A DNA stretch of 64,000 nucleotides from Isoetes taiwanensis (Eukaryota > Streptophyta > Lycopodiopsida > Isoetales > Isoetaceae), in the NCBI GenBank assembly GCA_021234155.1, contig JAJEKV010000047.1, positions 10,907,701-10,971,700 of the forward strand, given 5' to 3'. Below are positions 31,901-50,239 of the stretch, in pieces. The notes beneath the pieces were generated by a model, which was given only the letters and a program-made list of their open reading frames with translations, did not search any database and was not told the origin of the DNA. The stretch's first letter is position 1. Each line of letters starts with the position of its first letter. Made by a program: the position numbers and the translations under genes.

Positions 31901-34640
31901 ACATGCACATCAAGCCTCTAGAATTGAAGATGATGATGAGGAGAGTGATGACCATTCACTTGTACAATGCAGGATGATGAGGTGGACAACATGAGATATG
32001 AGGTTTTCAATCTTGACCATTTGACTGCACATGCAAATCGCCCACTCACTGGTTTTTAGCATATAATGGCACATCTTGTTGAGCTTGTGGACTCAGGTGA
32101 AAAGCATGCTTCACCTTCAATGTTGGAGCCAAGCAATAATTGCAATGTGGAAGGCATGAGCAACCAAATGCCAGTAAGGCATCATGTTATTGTCTTAAAA
32201 ATGAATGGAATCCCAAGCACAACCCGTTGCTACCAGCTATATGCTCCCTCAGTCAACACAGGACCATAACCTATAAGGAAGGGCAAGGGACCTGATATGC
32301 ATGGCTCGATGCATATTGTCAGTGCACATTTTTGTAAGAATATAAATCTAGAAAAGGAAATGAGGGCAGAAGCTGGGAGGCAGAAAGCATGGAGACTAAA
32401 CGGTAAGAAAGATGAGGCCATAAGGAAGAGATCATTAGGGAAGGAAGATAAGAAAAGGGTATAGATCATGAGAGAAGAAAGAGAAATTGATGCTCAACTT
32501 GATATCAATACGAAAAGATTTAGGAATTTCATGTATCCTCATCGACTGTCAACAGTGGCATCCAAATTTGGATGCCAAAGGGCAACAAATATGGATAGCG
32601 AAAGGAAAAGGCTCGAGGTCAATAATAGATTGAGGGTTAAGGCTAGTAAAAATCCTATAGTTGCAAAAGTAAAAGGGATATGGATGTGTTTGCAATCAGG
32701 CCATTATGGGAACCACCAATTATGATTGAGGGTCATATACCACCTATAAGGCCAATTCCGAACAACAAGGCAATAATTGCTTCAACTTGCAAGAGATGGT
32801 ATTTGCCTTGCCACAACGTCTTGAGTGCAAATGTTCTCAAGGTGCTTGAAGAAGCCATGGAGGATGGGAATGACTTAACAATGGGCACCTTGGTTGAGGT
32901 ATGTTGATTTACATACTAGCTATGACAATGTCATGGCAGTTGACAAGGCTAGAACAATAAGAGGGATGATGGAGGATGGGGTTGATAATGATATAATATC
33001 CAAGTGGAGTGACATGGATTTCAAGTTTGCCACAATTTGGAGGGGGAAGATGGCTACGATATGTGCAAATTCAACTGCATGTTTGCTGCATATGTTTGTG
33101 TATATTTTTGTTTTGTTGTATATGTTTTGTTGTGCATTCTTGTTCACCTTGATGTTATTGCTACAATTTGTTTTGTCAGCTTACATTGACGTTTGGTTAC
33201 TCACATGTTACAGTTTTAACCATTCCCCTTCGAGCTGTACACCAACTCTCCCAATGACACTTGGGCCGATAAAAGGGCCCCTTTTGAATGCACAAATAGA
33301 TGTACACGATTCAATAACATATGACAGTGATGAGACAATCAATGAAAGGGGCAAGACATCTTAGTTTGCACACATTTTTTATTGATTTTGTATACACATC
33401 AATTAGCTAAATTTCTATACACAACATTTGCTCCTCAAAAACTTATTATAACTAGCGGTAACGCGGGCTTGGGGAAGGGGTGGGTTGGATTGCATAGTCA
33501 GGTTAGATGTTTACATTTCTAGGGTTTACATTGTTTGTCTGGTAGAGTTAAGTGGTGAGAATAGATTTTGCATTTATTAGCTTGCATTTGGATGCCATGA
33601 TGTGTATAGGTGACACTACAATTGTGATTCTAATTTTTCTGTTTAAATTATTATGTATTATTTTGATATTAATTGAGGGGGTTTGGTAGACATTGAAGTC
33701 GGTGTGGCATCGATGCATTCCGAGTCCTTTAGGAAATAGGAAGGAAAATATGCATACTTCCAGGGTTACTCATGCTTGTATGGTGTTGTAGTTGATGATG
33801 GTGACTTATATTGTCGACATTGTTGGTGGGCTCCGAAATGTGATCTGGCAAGGATGTCAGACATTGCTACGGCTCAGATGATGCAGAGGCCTGATGTTGT
33901 TGGGTTGGGTTGCTCGTACAATATTTTGTATTTGTTGATGATGGAATTGTGTTGGATGAGGTAGGAAAGTAGTGTCTCTATCTTTGTTCTAATTGCTTGA
34001 TCTAGATCGGTCTAGTTGAGTTCTATTCAAGACACTAGGGGTTGTCTAGTAGGCTTCTCTCCTAGCATTTCCCTACAATTATACCATTCATCCGTAATGG
34101 TTGCTCTAAGTTCAAGTCTTTTTGAAGTAATTTTTCTTGGAAATTCATAAGGGATTTGTTGAACTCAATGGCAACACATTTATTTGTAGATTTGCACCCA
34201 GATACTAGATGACATACTCGAAAGTTATGTTTCCAAATAGCCCCATTGGCAATTTTATGGTAAAAAGACATTGCAAAGTACATTACAAACGAGAATCTTA
34301 TAACGTGCATCAGGAACTCCGCTTTTAGCAACATGCAATGATCTTATAACTTCTGAAGTGTTCTCAATTTTATTGATGCGATGATGAGGAATTGCTTTTC
34401 CAAAAAACATGTAATGATGCAAAGGAATTACAATGTTAATTAGGAGCGCAAGAAGCTTCCAATTATAACTCAGTCTTAGCCATGTTGATATTCCTTACTT
34501 TTGAATTATAAGCGGACGAGTATTTACGCTCTGCATTTAACGAAAGTAACAGTTATATGTTTCTGTTTAACGTAGGCCTACTAGAACCTTTAAGACTTAC
34601 ACAGGCTGGAAGAATATTTCTACTTCCCAAAGATCTAGCC
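31901..34640. other. Unrecognised ORFs, probably transposon remains
   Basis: Plus-strand ORFs at 32066-32269, 32468-32725, 32680-32907 and 32894-33364 follow the transposase fragment and might be its decayed surroundings. That at 32894-33364 contains a hydrophobic stretch (FVYIFVLLYMFCCAFLFTLM) which could be one or two membrane spans. The ORF at 33776-33964 has YCRHCWW and is unrecognised. I cannot assign any function. Confidence 0.25.
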
Positions 34641-34646
34641 CATGCG

Positions 34647-35180
34647 TTAACTACCATAAATGCACAATAGTATCTCCAAATGTTGAATAACTTCCAGTAA
34701 CCAATCCAGAGCAAAATAAATTGTGGGTAAGCAATTGCCTATAAACAAAACAAATGTGGCATGCCAACACATGAATGAAGGTGCAAAAACTACCTGCATT
34801 GGAGCAACCATTGTGACTAGCGCAATATTTGGTATTAGAGCAAATCCATCCGCTACTAGGAGGACTAAATGAGACCATGTGCCTGGATGTGAAGCCAATT
34901 TTGAAGATGAAAAATCTTCGCGAAATATAACTAGACATGTCATGTTATACTTGGCATATGTGAAGATAGACATTTCCTGACATAAGGTTGTTCCATCACG
35001 GTTTATATTTGTTCCCAAGGGAATAATAAAGCTGACAATGCTCTTATCACATCCATGTGTCTCCGCACATTGCGTTGTAACCAGCGTTCTATTTGTTTCC
35101 AAGGGAATAATTATAAAGCTGACAATGCGCTTATCACATCCCTGTATCTCTGCACATTGCGTTGTAACCAGCATCGTCGT
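34647..35180 (-). pseudogene. SLC1/DAACS-type dicarboxylate/amino-acid carrier fragment
   Basis: The minus strand encodes CDKSIVSFIIPLGTNINRDG (the family's P-L-G-x-x-x-N-x-D-G re-entrant motif), then MSIF, then GFALIPNIALVTMVAPMQ (the second hairpin, I-P-x-x-x-L-V-T-M-V) before a possible GTAGTT donor. After TTTATAG come FALDWLLE and, in a different frame, STFGDTIVHL, as in the D-W-L-x-D...N-x-x-G-D signature. Intact members use Na+ or H+ gradients to carry glutamate, aspartate or dicarboxylates. A stretch of about 28 residues (LVTTQCAE..GCDK.IVSFI) is tandemly duplicated (35019-35175), and the last block is frameshifted. Only the C-terminal half is seen, so this is a pseudogene fragment. 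Confidence 0.7.
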
Positions 35181-36284
35181 GGCACTAGAGGCCATGCCTA
35201 AACCCACAACAGTGCTGAAGAAAATTCATGTGTGCAAATAGACACTATGATGTTTCTTAAAAATTGGAGACGAAAGTCTGTAACATAGAAAGAAGGATTG
35301 GCATTTGCATATTTTAAAACAATAACTTTTATTTACAGTACTAAATGTAGAGTGATACGATTCATGTATATTTGGGTTGTTGTAACGACACAGAATCATA
35401 GAACCCACAATAAAATAATAGAACATTGGACTAAAGAAACATTATTCATGCACAATTGATATGGTAGCACCATTAACCACCCAACCAGATCCACTGGGTT
35501 ACGACAAAACACAGGTTTGATGGCAAATACAAAGCTCTAGCATCTGGCTTATTGGCCCTCCAGGCTAATCTCACTACTCCAAGTAGCCATAGATCAAAAA
35601 GCAATAGCAAATTTGTAATGTCGATGTAGCAGTAATTTGTGATCCCTTGTCACGTTTTTGGCCATTACTCCCTCATACGAATGAATTACAAGATGTGCCA
35701 CCCCAATTCAGAAACTAGGCTCGGAGCCAGTTCGAAAAAGTAAAAGTCGCCTCAATCGGAGCTCTGGTTGCGGAGATATCTCTAACTGAAGTTTAGGTTC
35801 TATTTATAGATCTCTCCACGACTTTAGTCTTTTTTAGCTGGCGGCTGCCTTTTATATCAAAATAGCTTCTTGCCTTTAATTAGATTACATGACTTATTAT
35901 ATGGGATATTATCTATGGGCTGCTCCCTCAACTAATAATCATCCAATGATATTGCCTCGACCCCTTCAATACATGAGCTACCTTCTTGCATGATTATAAC
36001 TTTCTTAGACGTTCCCTTGATTTTGATGTTATAGATCAACCCCTTTATATTATTAGGTGATCTTAGGAATAACATTTACATAATATTTGCCATATTCCAA
36101 TAACCCATTCGCCGTGGACCACTCCCGTGTGCTTGCTCCATATCACAGAGCATCAAAGATTGCCTGGGTAAGATAAGTACTTACATGTTAATTTAATTCA
36201 TGGCCTTCAGTGAAAAAGATTCCTAGAATAGGATGATGAGATAATGAATAGACTCCAGTAAGATGGCCTATCATCACCAAAAAA

Positions 36285-36441
36285 AAAGATATGAATGAAG
36301 TGTGCATTGAGAATCGTCCTTGACTTGCAAGACAATCTCGCCGATTTTTTGCCAAACGGCTTCAACAACCTTCATATCTACAATATCTACAGGGCCGATA
36401 GACACATCTATGACGTAGAACACATTTACATCATTATCTCC
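36285..36441 (-). pseudogene. ACT-domain-repeat (ACR) protein exon
   Basis: After an AAAGCAG acceptor at 36442 the minus strand reads NDVNVFYVIDVSIGPVDI, then MKVVEAVWQKIGEIVLQVKDD. This matches the ACT-repeat segment of plant ACR proteins (VFYVTDxxGNPVDxxVVExIRQxIG), which are thought to sense amino acids. No donor is clear at the 3' side and no other ACR exons were found within several kb. The G-N-P turn is altered (IGPVDIVD, with extra residues). Probably an orphan exon. Confidence 0.6.
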
Positions 36442-37717
36442 CTGCTTTGGCTACTAACAGTCCATTCTTCTAAAAAAGCTTGGTCACATGTGATAAAAGC
36501 CTAGCTTGTCTTGACTACACAGTTGCAGCCCCACACCCAGAAGTTGCACAGAAGTTAGAGCAAGGAATATGGAGAAAGCAAATAAGAAACATGTGTATTA
36601 TGTTGGTTGAAAAGGAAATATGCGATATGAATACGAGGCATGCCTTCGTACAACAGTTTGCAACCATCTATTTATCCTTTCTTGCTCCAGTTTTAATGTG
36701 ACTATGTAACCATGAATGTGTCGAGTATACCCTATAATGCACAATGGTCAAGTACTGGATGGCAATGTAGGACAATCATTGTAACACATTAGGAACTGTT
36801 ATATACAAAGACATAGAGTCTGTTGAGTACATTGTTTTCCAGAACAAGAAACAAATGAAGGACTTCTTGATGAGGATATTCTTCATTACAAGGATGAAAA
36901 CATGGATTAAAAATTATACAGTAGTAGATTCTTCATCGACTAAGGTAGTTTATGGATCAAAGAGCATGGAGTTTCTGAGGTCATTGCAAGAACATGAAAG
37001 AGAGTCCATAGGCATGGCAATGGAATCAAAATGCAGCAAACAGGAAAAAGAAGACCAAAACGGGAAGAATAATGAGATAGAAGAATCTACCTGACATATG
37101 TATGGACAGTGGCAAGAGGTTCCTTTTTAGATCAGAATCACCATGTCCACAGTTTTCATTGTGACAATTTACAAATATAAGCAGATCAATATCAATAATA
37201 TAGGGGTGCTAAATGCAGCTATGCCAACTCTAATTTCTTAACTAATGATGCTGCTTGCTACATATGTTATGGATTACGATATCCCAAAACAAAGGCAATT
37301 ATATGTGCATTAAAATAAAAATAATACAGGCTAAACTCATGCAGTGAGAAACGAAAGATTTGCATGAGTAAACGCAATTGTTTACCTTCCTGAAGATGAT
37401 TCATGGGAAAACAACTAGCCATATCTGGGAGTTATATAAGGACCTAAAGTCAGATCAAACTTCTTTTGCTGGTAAAGCAATGATATGGTACCTTCGTAGG
37501 TAGCCCAAATCTTATGTTTGAAGGCATCGTAGGCTAAACCTTAAATTTAAAGGCTGAGAGTAAACATTTTTATCCTAGTGAGAGAAAGGCAACCCCTAGT
37601 GAGAGAAGGTGGAAATGTGAACAAATTTTGCAAGGGCATTTGCATGACAACATACAAGCGGGGTTACTTTAACCCTGAGCAACATAAAGTTAATTGGGCA
37701 GCATATGAATCGTAAGT

Positions 37718-37905
37718 GTGACGACCATACGGATATTCGTACCATAGGAACATTATACTCGTATGTACAAAAGATGGACATTATACTCGTATGTACAAAA
37801 GATGGTCATCACACGAATGCAAAAGGGTAGTTGCACAAAACAGGATTTGAACTTGTAACCTTCTAGTTGCAAGTCATATACTTTGCCAAGTGCACTACCA
37901 ATAGT
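37718..37905. repeat. Small inverted/tandem repeat with tRNA-like B box
   Basis: GTGTGACGACCAT at the left is mirrored by ATGGTCATCACACG about 90 bp away, and a 28-bp unit (CATTATACTCGTATGTACAA...) is tandemly duplicated at 37751 and 37779. Directly to the right, the minus strand reads AAGTTCAAATCC preceded by GACTTGCAACTAGAAGG, reminiscent of a tRNA anticodon and T arm. The T stem is imperfect, so this is at most a tRNA-derived SINE remnant. Confidence 0.3.
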
Positions 37906-38339
37906 TGTTGAAGATTTTCTCATGTCTTCCTTATATGTGGGGCTGTTTGTAGGAGGTTCTAAAATATTCTAGAACATGCATGCATGCGCGACACTTGGCG
38001 TGATCTGATCCATTGGAGTGGCGCGATCCTGATCTTTGGCCTAGATAATAAGGAGGCACCTACTTCTTGTCGAACCATTCCGGTTCAACGCCAGTCTTGA
38101 GCCTTCTAGGCATTTGTCTCGTGTTCCTGCTTGTCTTCGGGCCATTGTACTCTTGATTATCGTTCACATATTAGATTCTTCACTAATCTTAATGTATTTC
38201 CTCCATATTTCTTGCGTATTTTCCAAGCATTTTTCTTGTTTTCGCATAAGTTCATGACAGTTTGAACCGGAATCCTTTACCAGTTCTTGCCTGCTCTGAT
38301 TCTAAGCATTCCCTTATCTATATTTTGTGGTTATTATCT

Positions 38340-40960
38340 CTATGGAGGAGATTTCATCCTTATTACAACAGGTCCAACAGTTTGTTCAAGTATGCCAGCA
38401 GTTGCAGTCAGACAATAAGGAGCACAGAGAACGAGTTGCTTCACATGAATCTGCTTCTAGTTCTAGATTGAGGCCACGGAAGCCTAAAATTAGCTTGCCC
38501 GAGAAGTTTGACGGCATTGGATCCAAGCTTCATGGTTTTTTGAATCAGATCAAGCTTGTGATCCAACTCCATCCTCATAGATATCCCACGGCTCAGAAAC
38601 AAGTTGGGTTGATTCGTTCTCTCCTCACAACGCCAACTCTAAGTTGGTTTGCTCCTTTATTGGAGAAATGAGCCCCATAATTATAGGATTTTGATGCCTT
38701 CACTTCAGAGCTCGAGGCATGCCTTGGAGACACTGATCGTCAGTGCAAAGTAGTCACAAAACTCTGCAATCTCAAACAAGGCTCTCATCCAGCATTAGTA
38801 TATGCATTAGAATGTCGCCAAATTGCTGTAGATACAGCCTGGGATGATGTTGCACTTCACGATTGCTTTCAAAAGGGTTTACGTGAGGATGTCAAGGATA
38901 TGTTGTTATCTATAGAGGATCCTCAGACTCTAGAAGAAGCCATCAGATTTGTAGTCCATTGTGATAATCGGCTCTTCGAACGTAGGCAAGGGAGACATAG
39001 TCATGTCTTTTCAATCTCACAAGCATCTGTTGCTATGCCTGCCCCGGTCCCATCTATAGAATCTGGTAGGTTCGGGCCCGAGCATATGCAGATTGATCGG
39101 GCGGTTCAAGGGCCCTTGTCTGCTGCCGAGAAGTAGTGTCGGAGAGAGGCTAATCTTTGCCTCTACTATGGAGGAGCTAGTCATATTGCACATGGATGCC
39201 CTGTGAAGCGCCCAAATCAGTCGAAAAACTCCAGGGCCGGTCCAAGTAGTAGGAGTCTCTCGTCGGATGGCCGCCATTTTTTAGACTCCCTGTACGCTTC
39301 ATTACAGGTTTATCCCATCAGATAAGGTCAACAAGGAATTTTTTATCTCTATGTCATTGGAATCAGAGATTGGGAGTTTGGAAGCATTGGCGCAACTTGT
39401 TGTGGTGCAAATGCCTGCTTTATAGATAATGCATTTGCCACTAAACACGCCATCCCTAGAGGCAAGATTGAGCATCCCAGTTCTATCACTGTGATTGATG
39501 GATGTGAGATCTCCTCAGGCGCAGTCACATAATGTACTGCACCTCTTCAAGTTTTGTTCGAGGGAGCTTCTTGTAGCATTTCCTTCAATCTCATTGCTAG
39601 CCCACATGCGCCAGTAGTCTTGGATTTATCCTGGCTCGAGCTACACAACCCACAGATTGCTTGGCGCACTATATCTTTTCGGTTTCCTGGTGCTAGCTGT
39701 AATTCCAGTTCATCTGCAGTTCAGGCCTCTGCACCAACTTCTACCTCCTGATTCCGTCCTTGCTGTTCCTGTTTCTGCTCCAAGTCCTGATTCAGCTCTT
39801 GTCTCTGCTCCAATTCATATCCCAGATTCTAACCATGTTCTAGATGATGTCCCAGCTCCAGTTCCTAGTCCAGTTGCTTCTGTTCTTGATCCTGCTTTTG
39901 CTCATGTTCTTGTTCATGTTCCTGCTCCTGCTTCTGTAGAGGTTTCTTCACGCCTTCAGTTTTGTGTCTTGAAGATTTCTCTTCGCGAGTTTATTAAATC
40001 TGGAAGGCAAAATCTAAGTTCAGTATTTGCAATCTAGGTTCACCCATCGGCTAGCTAGTGCACCAGTGAAGTTGCTCCAATGCTCCCAGATAAATATGGC
40101 GATTTCTCTGATGTTTTTTATGGTCCCACATATGCTCTATCGTCCACTGAGTTGAAAGTTTTGTTGGGATTATATTGAAGAGAATCTAGCTGTCGGGTTC
40201 ATTCGACATTCTCAATCCCCTGTTGAAGCGTCTATCTTCTTCGTCTGGTCCCACAGTGCCAAATCGGTATCCGCTTCCTCTGATCCCAGAGTTGTTGGAG
40301 CGATTCCAGGGTGCGCGCTATTTTATGAAGATTGATCTTCGTGGTGCCTACAATCTTATCCAGATCTGGGAGGATGAAGAGTGGAAGACTGCATTTCATA
40401 CTCGGTATGGCCATTTTTGAGTATAGAGTTATGTCGTTTGGCTTACTAGTTATCGAAGCAGATGCTTCTGATTTTGTTCTTGGTGGTATCCTGTCACAGG
40501 AGGGGGATGACCATGAATTGCATTCGATCGCCTATCACTCACGGAAGTTTCAGGCTGTTGAAATCAACTATCCAATTTATGATAAGAAGTTGTTGGCGAT
40601 AGTTGATTCTTTCGAGGAGTGGATGCGTTTCTTAAAGGGATCTCTTTATAAGGTGACAGCCTATACAGATCATCGAAATCTGGCATATTTTTAGTCTGCT
40701 CGAGTGCTCAACCATCGTCAGGCCCGATGACATACTCAAATATTATCCCATATTGATTTCGTGATCGAGTACTATCCGGGACCCCTCCAAGGAAAGCCTG
40801 ATGCATTGTCTCGACGCTCCTACCTTGAACCCAAGCAAGGTGATCCTGCATTTAATCAACAATTACAGGTTATTCTGGGGCTCAGCTTATGGCCCTTACT
40901 TTGTTCGAGGCCTCATGATCCTTGTGATACAGTCTTGTTGGAGTCTATTTGAGCATCTTT
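38340..40960 (+). pseudogene. Decayed Ty3/gypsy retrotransposon (gag-pol remnants)
   Basis: In order: a Gag domain (38340-39130; ISLPEKFDG and DCFQKGLREDVKDML), a damaged CCHC zinc knuckle (about 39140-39215, second Cys replaced by Tyr), a protease-like stretch near 39430, a Pro/Val/Ala-rich insert (39740-39960), the first part of reverse transcriptase (40170-40435; [21 protein letters not shown]), then RNase H (40450-40695; EADASDFVLGGILSQ, YTDHRNLAYF) and the start of the connection region (IEYYPGPLQGKPDALSRR). The RT core carrying the YxDD motif is missing, integrase is not seen, and stops and frame changes occur throughout. No flanking LTRs were found. Confidence 0.8.
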
Positions 40961-41351
40961 GCCCTCCAATCCATTGCCTCAAGATGTATTCTCACACCTT
41001 GACTCTGCGTCATCTTCTCAGGACCCCCCCGCTTCCAATAGCCGGGCAAAACAGTGAAGGGAAACAAACGTACTTCAAAGACAACGCCAAGAATTTTAAT
41101 TACATTTTTCTAATTTTGCACATCGTAGATATAAAAATTCCATGATCTAATGGCCTAAATAAAATTCAGCTGACGTGGTAGTCCACGTGGATAAACTACA
41201 ATTTCAGGAATTGTGTAAAAGGGGTTAAGCAAGCCTGCTAAAAACCACAAAAGCTCACATGAATACCAAATTGTTTGTTTATTAAAAATATTCATTTATA
41301 TGTCACAGAAATGATTATACAAGGTCGTAGCAAAACCAGGTACACCGTATC

Positions 41352-42077
41352 CTAACCAACAAAGAAACCAACTCGACCATGCTGTAAGGCACCCACAACC
41401 TCGGGGCTACATATGACAAACAAAGTGTTGTCTATTGCTTCATCGACTTTGTTTTGTGTGGCCAGAACATTGTGGAAGGTGACCGAAGAGGGAGGCAAAG
41501 GGAAGGTGGAGCTTGTATAAGAGTAATTCACGGTCACTTGGTGGGCGAGGACAAAGGGGTCCTTGAGAATCTCCTAGGGAATGACAAGCGGCTAGATCGA
41601 CCTCTTGGTGTGCGATCCATTCCCGGTAGTGTGCTGCACGCATATGAACTAGATCAGACAAGCAAACATATCAGCATAAAGATATCTAAAGCTAAAGTTA
41701 TCAATGCAACTACTTAATCTCTCTAAAAAATCGGCTTTAGAATGGGAGATTACGAAAATACTGGAAGGAATATGACGAACACAACATACCTTAAGCAGCT
41801 CACAGTTGGCCAAACGATGGAATGCAGAATGTGCCCATTTCTTAAATAGGCAGTTCCCATTGGTGTGAAACGATCGATCGGATTTGAATTAGGCCTAGAA
41901 TGATACCCGTGGTCTCTGCCATAACCCAAATTCAACTTGAATCCGGCGTGCATCACTAATTTGGCCTCGAACCTCGATTAAGTACAAACTAGACAGGGGA
42001 AGGTCGGAGGAAGGATCTGACGCATGTGGGCCGTTAGGTTCGGGGTAAAACTCGTGAAGGTTGGCTCTTATGGGCAC
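41352..42077 (-). other. Possible exons of an unidentified gene, head-to-head with ISWI
   Basis: A terminal-looking block (about 41575-41352), after a TCATTCCCTAG acceptor, reads EILKDPFVLAHQVTVNYSYT, then VICSPEVVGALQHGRVGFFVG and a stop. Upstream on the minus strand, ORFs at 41956-41750 and 42077-41895 could supply 5' exons, the former ending at a GTATGT donor. The composition is protein-like but I do not recognise it. If real, its promoter would be shared with the ISWI gene that starts 467 bp away. Confidence 0.3.
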
Positions 42078-42293
42078 ATGCGCGATAGCATGGCCCTATA
42101 CCCTCGCTGGCAGATCCTTATTACACACGACGGATGCCATTTGCGCGTTAGGTGGGGACAATTGGCCACGGCAGTGGGCACGTGGGTCCCCAAATGATTG
42201 GAAGAGATTTGATTAGGGGCTTCATACCATTGGATTGTCCAGGTCTAATTCAATTCTTAAAACCGAGTCGGTGAATGTTTCTTCTTTTGTAAA

Positions 42294-42357
42294 GTGACGT
42301 GGCAAAAGTAGTCCTCAGTCATTTGCCACGTCAGTATTTCTTTAGCACTTTCCCGCC
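42294..42357 (+). promoter_or_regulatory. E2F-like and ACGT-core sites upstream of ISWI
   Basis: CTTTCCCGCC at 42348-42357 fits the E2F consensus TTTSSCGC. GTGACGTGGC (42294) and GCCACGTCAG (42326) carry ACGT cores of the bZIP type. They lie 190-250 bp before the ISWI start codon. E2F control would suit a chromatin gene used in dividing cells, but this is inferred from sequence only. Confidence 0.35.
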
Positions 42358-42543
42358 ACACCATTCATCTTTCCGGCGCAGGGGCGTTGCTCGCATTTGC
42401 TCCCTACTCTTCTGCTTTTTCCTTAGATCTGGGTTCCAAATCCGGTGATTTCTTTGTTCATAGTTTGTTAGATCCAATTCATGCCCGAATTGGACCATAT
42501 TTGCCTGCACAGTATTTTAGGGTTCTAACCTTGCAGAAGAATC

Positions 42544-48746
<6,203 letters not shown>

Positions 48747-49730
48747 TGGAAGTCTATGAAACATTGGCCGCTAGTAGTTTCTATAAGTTCGATTGGAAAA
48801 TTTGCCCCTGGCTGGGATCCCTGGTTGTCATGTAACTATGGAGTTGCAGTATATACAATGAAGCCAACTGGACTTTGGAGGATTATGCACTACAATTTTG
48901 AAGTTGCAAAGCAATCCATTCTTTGTGGAAAGATAGTTGTGAGTTTCCATTGACAAATATTTATGATGGCGGAAAGGTTGGCAGCGGGCTTCATATTGAG
49001 CTCAGCAACCAGACCGCACGTTAATTTTTTCTAACCCACTCTTTAATGTGGAGGCTTCTGACCACCCACTTTTTGCCTGCTCGTGTGTTTACCAAAAGAT
49101 CATTCTCACATTGGATATAAGGCATTTCTGGATGTCAAATGTCAACCATAATATTACCCCATAATTGGCTGATGGCTCTGGGTGGTTAAAACTTTGGATT
49201 GGATTTTCATCTCAGGTCAACATATGAAAAAACAACCAAACTTATGACTTGCGTATTCCAAATGTCTACAAGGAAAAGTAAGCTTGTTGTATGTAGGCAG
49301 ATACCTTGGTACGCCAATAAACGTGGTCTGTACTCCTTGTCTAATAGGCAATCCTTTGTCTCGTCGTGGGAATGTGCAATATTTTTGACATTTTAATGCG
49401 TTTTACCTCTTAAGGTTTTTGGATTGCCCGCAGGGCAAATCAAACCTTTGATTGATGGGACGATTTGTGGGTTTCTTGTTTGGATGGGGTGGTTAGGAGC
49501 AATTTACATAAAGCCAAGAATCTGAAAACAGGTTAGGAGCAATCCTCCTCGTCATGTCAGTAGGAGCAAAAATTCTTAGGCATATGATGCCACATATTAA
49601 CAAATTCTTGTGGTGGGATTTTTTTTCAAGATCAACTGCGACAGGGAGGAACTTGCCTTTCGTGGACCAGTGACCACCATGAGCAACGAAGGAGGAGACC
49701 TGGGATGCACCATCAGATTATTTTTGATGT
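48747..49730. other. ISWI 3' flank
   Basis: The 3' UTR is expected to start here. An AATAAA lies in GCCAATAAACG near 49314, far from the stop, so the poly-A site is uncertain. ORFs at 48756-48953 and 49199-49396 do not resemble proteins. Nothing else is recognised. Confidence 0.35.
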
Positions 49731-50073
49731 AAAAAATGCGTTTTGCATATTTTTCACTCGACGGCCAAAATAAATAGATTTTGGATGCGCAAATACTTTA
49801 GTTTTGCGTACTCAAACTTTACTTTGCGCACGCAAAATAGTGCATAAAAACAATTTTGCAAAACAAAATGGAAAAAAAACAAAAAAAAAAATTCCCCATA
49901 CGCTGTGAAATACATCGTTTTGGCACCCAAGCTTTTTCCGCACATGCAAAAATAGTGTATGCAAAAAAGGGGGGGGGGGGGTGTGGGAGAAAAAAAGGAG
50001 AATAAAATAGAAGAGAGTTTTTATCGTCCACGCAGACCAGTCAACCTATGGGACCGAAAAAGGAGATACAGCA

Positions 50074-50140
50074 AACGTATTACTGTCCGGGTTAAAAAAA
50101 CCCCTATCCCGAAGGGTTTTTGGGGGAAAAACCGTGACAG
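50074..50140 (-). repeat. CCCTTCGGG hairpin motif, copy D (LINE 3' UTR)
   Basis: On the minus strand: GGTTTTTCCCCCAAAAACCC, then TTCGGGATAGGGG, a T-run, CCGGACAGTAATACG. This matches 17691-17750, which also lies just beyond a LINE tail in the same relative orientation. Confidence 0.6.
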
Positions 50141-50239
50141 GAATAAGAGAGCTGTCAAATGTACATACATCTATCATGAGGGGAAAAAATATATCCACAT
50201 ATCAGTGAGCGCCCGAGGATCGAGCTGATCCCGGCAATC

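Noticed and set aside
49966-49981. G-run as a possible G-quadruplex
   Set aside because: A single homopolymer tract next to A-runs; it may be a sequencing length artefact and no four-tract pattern is present.
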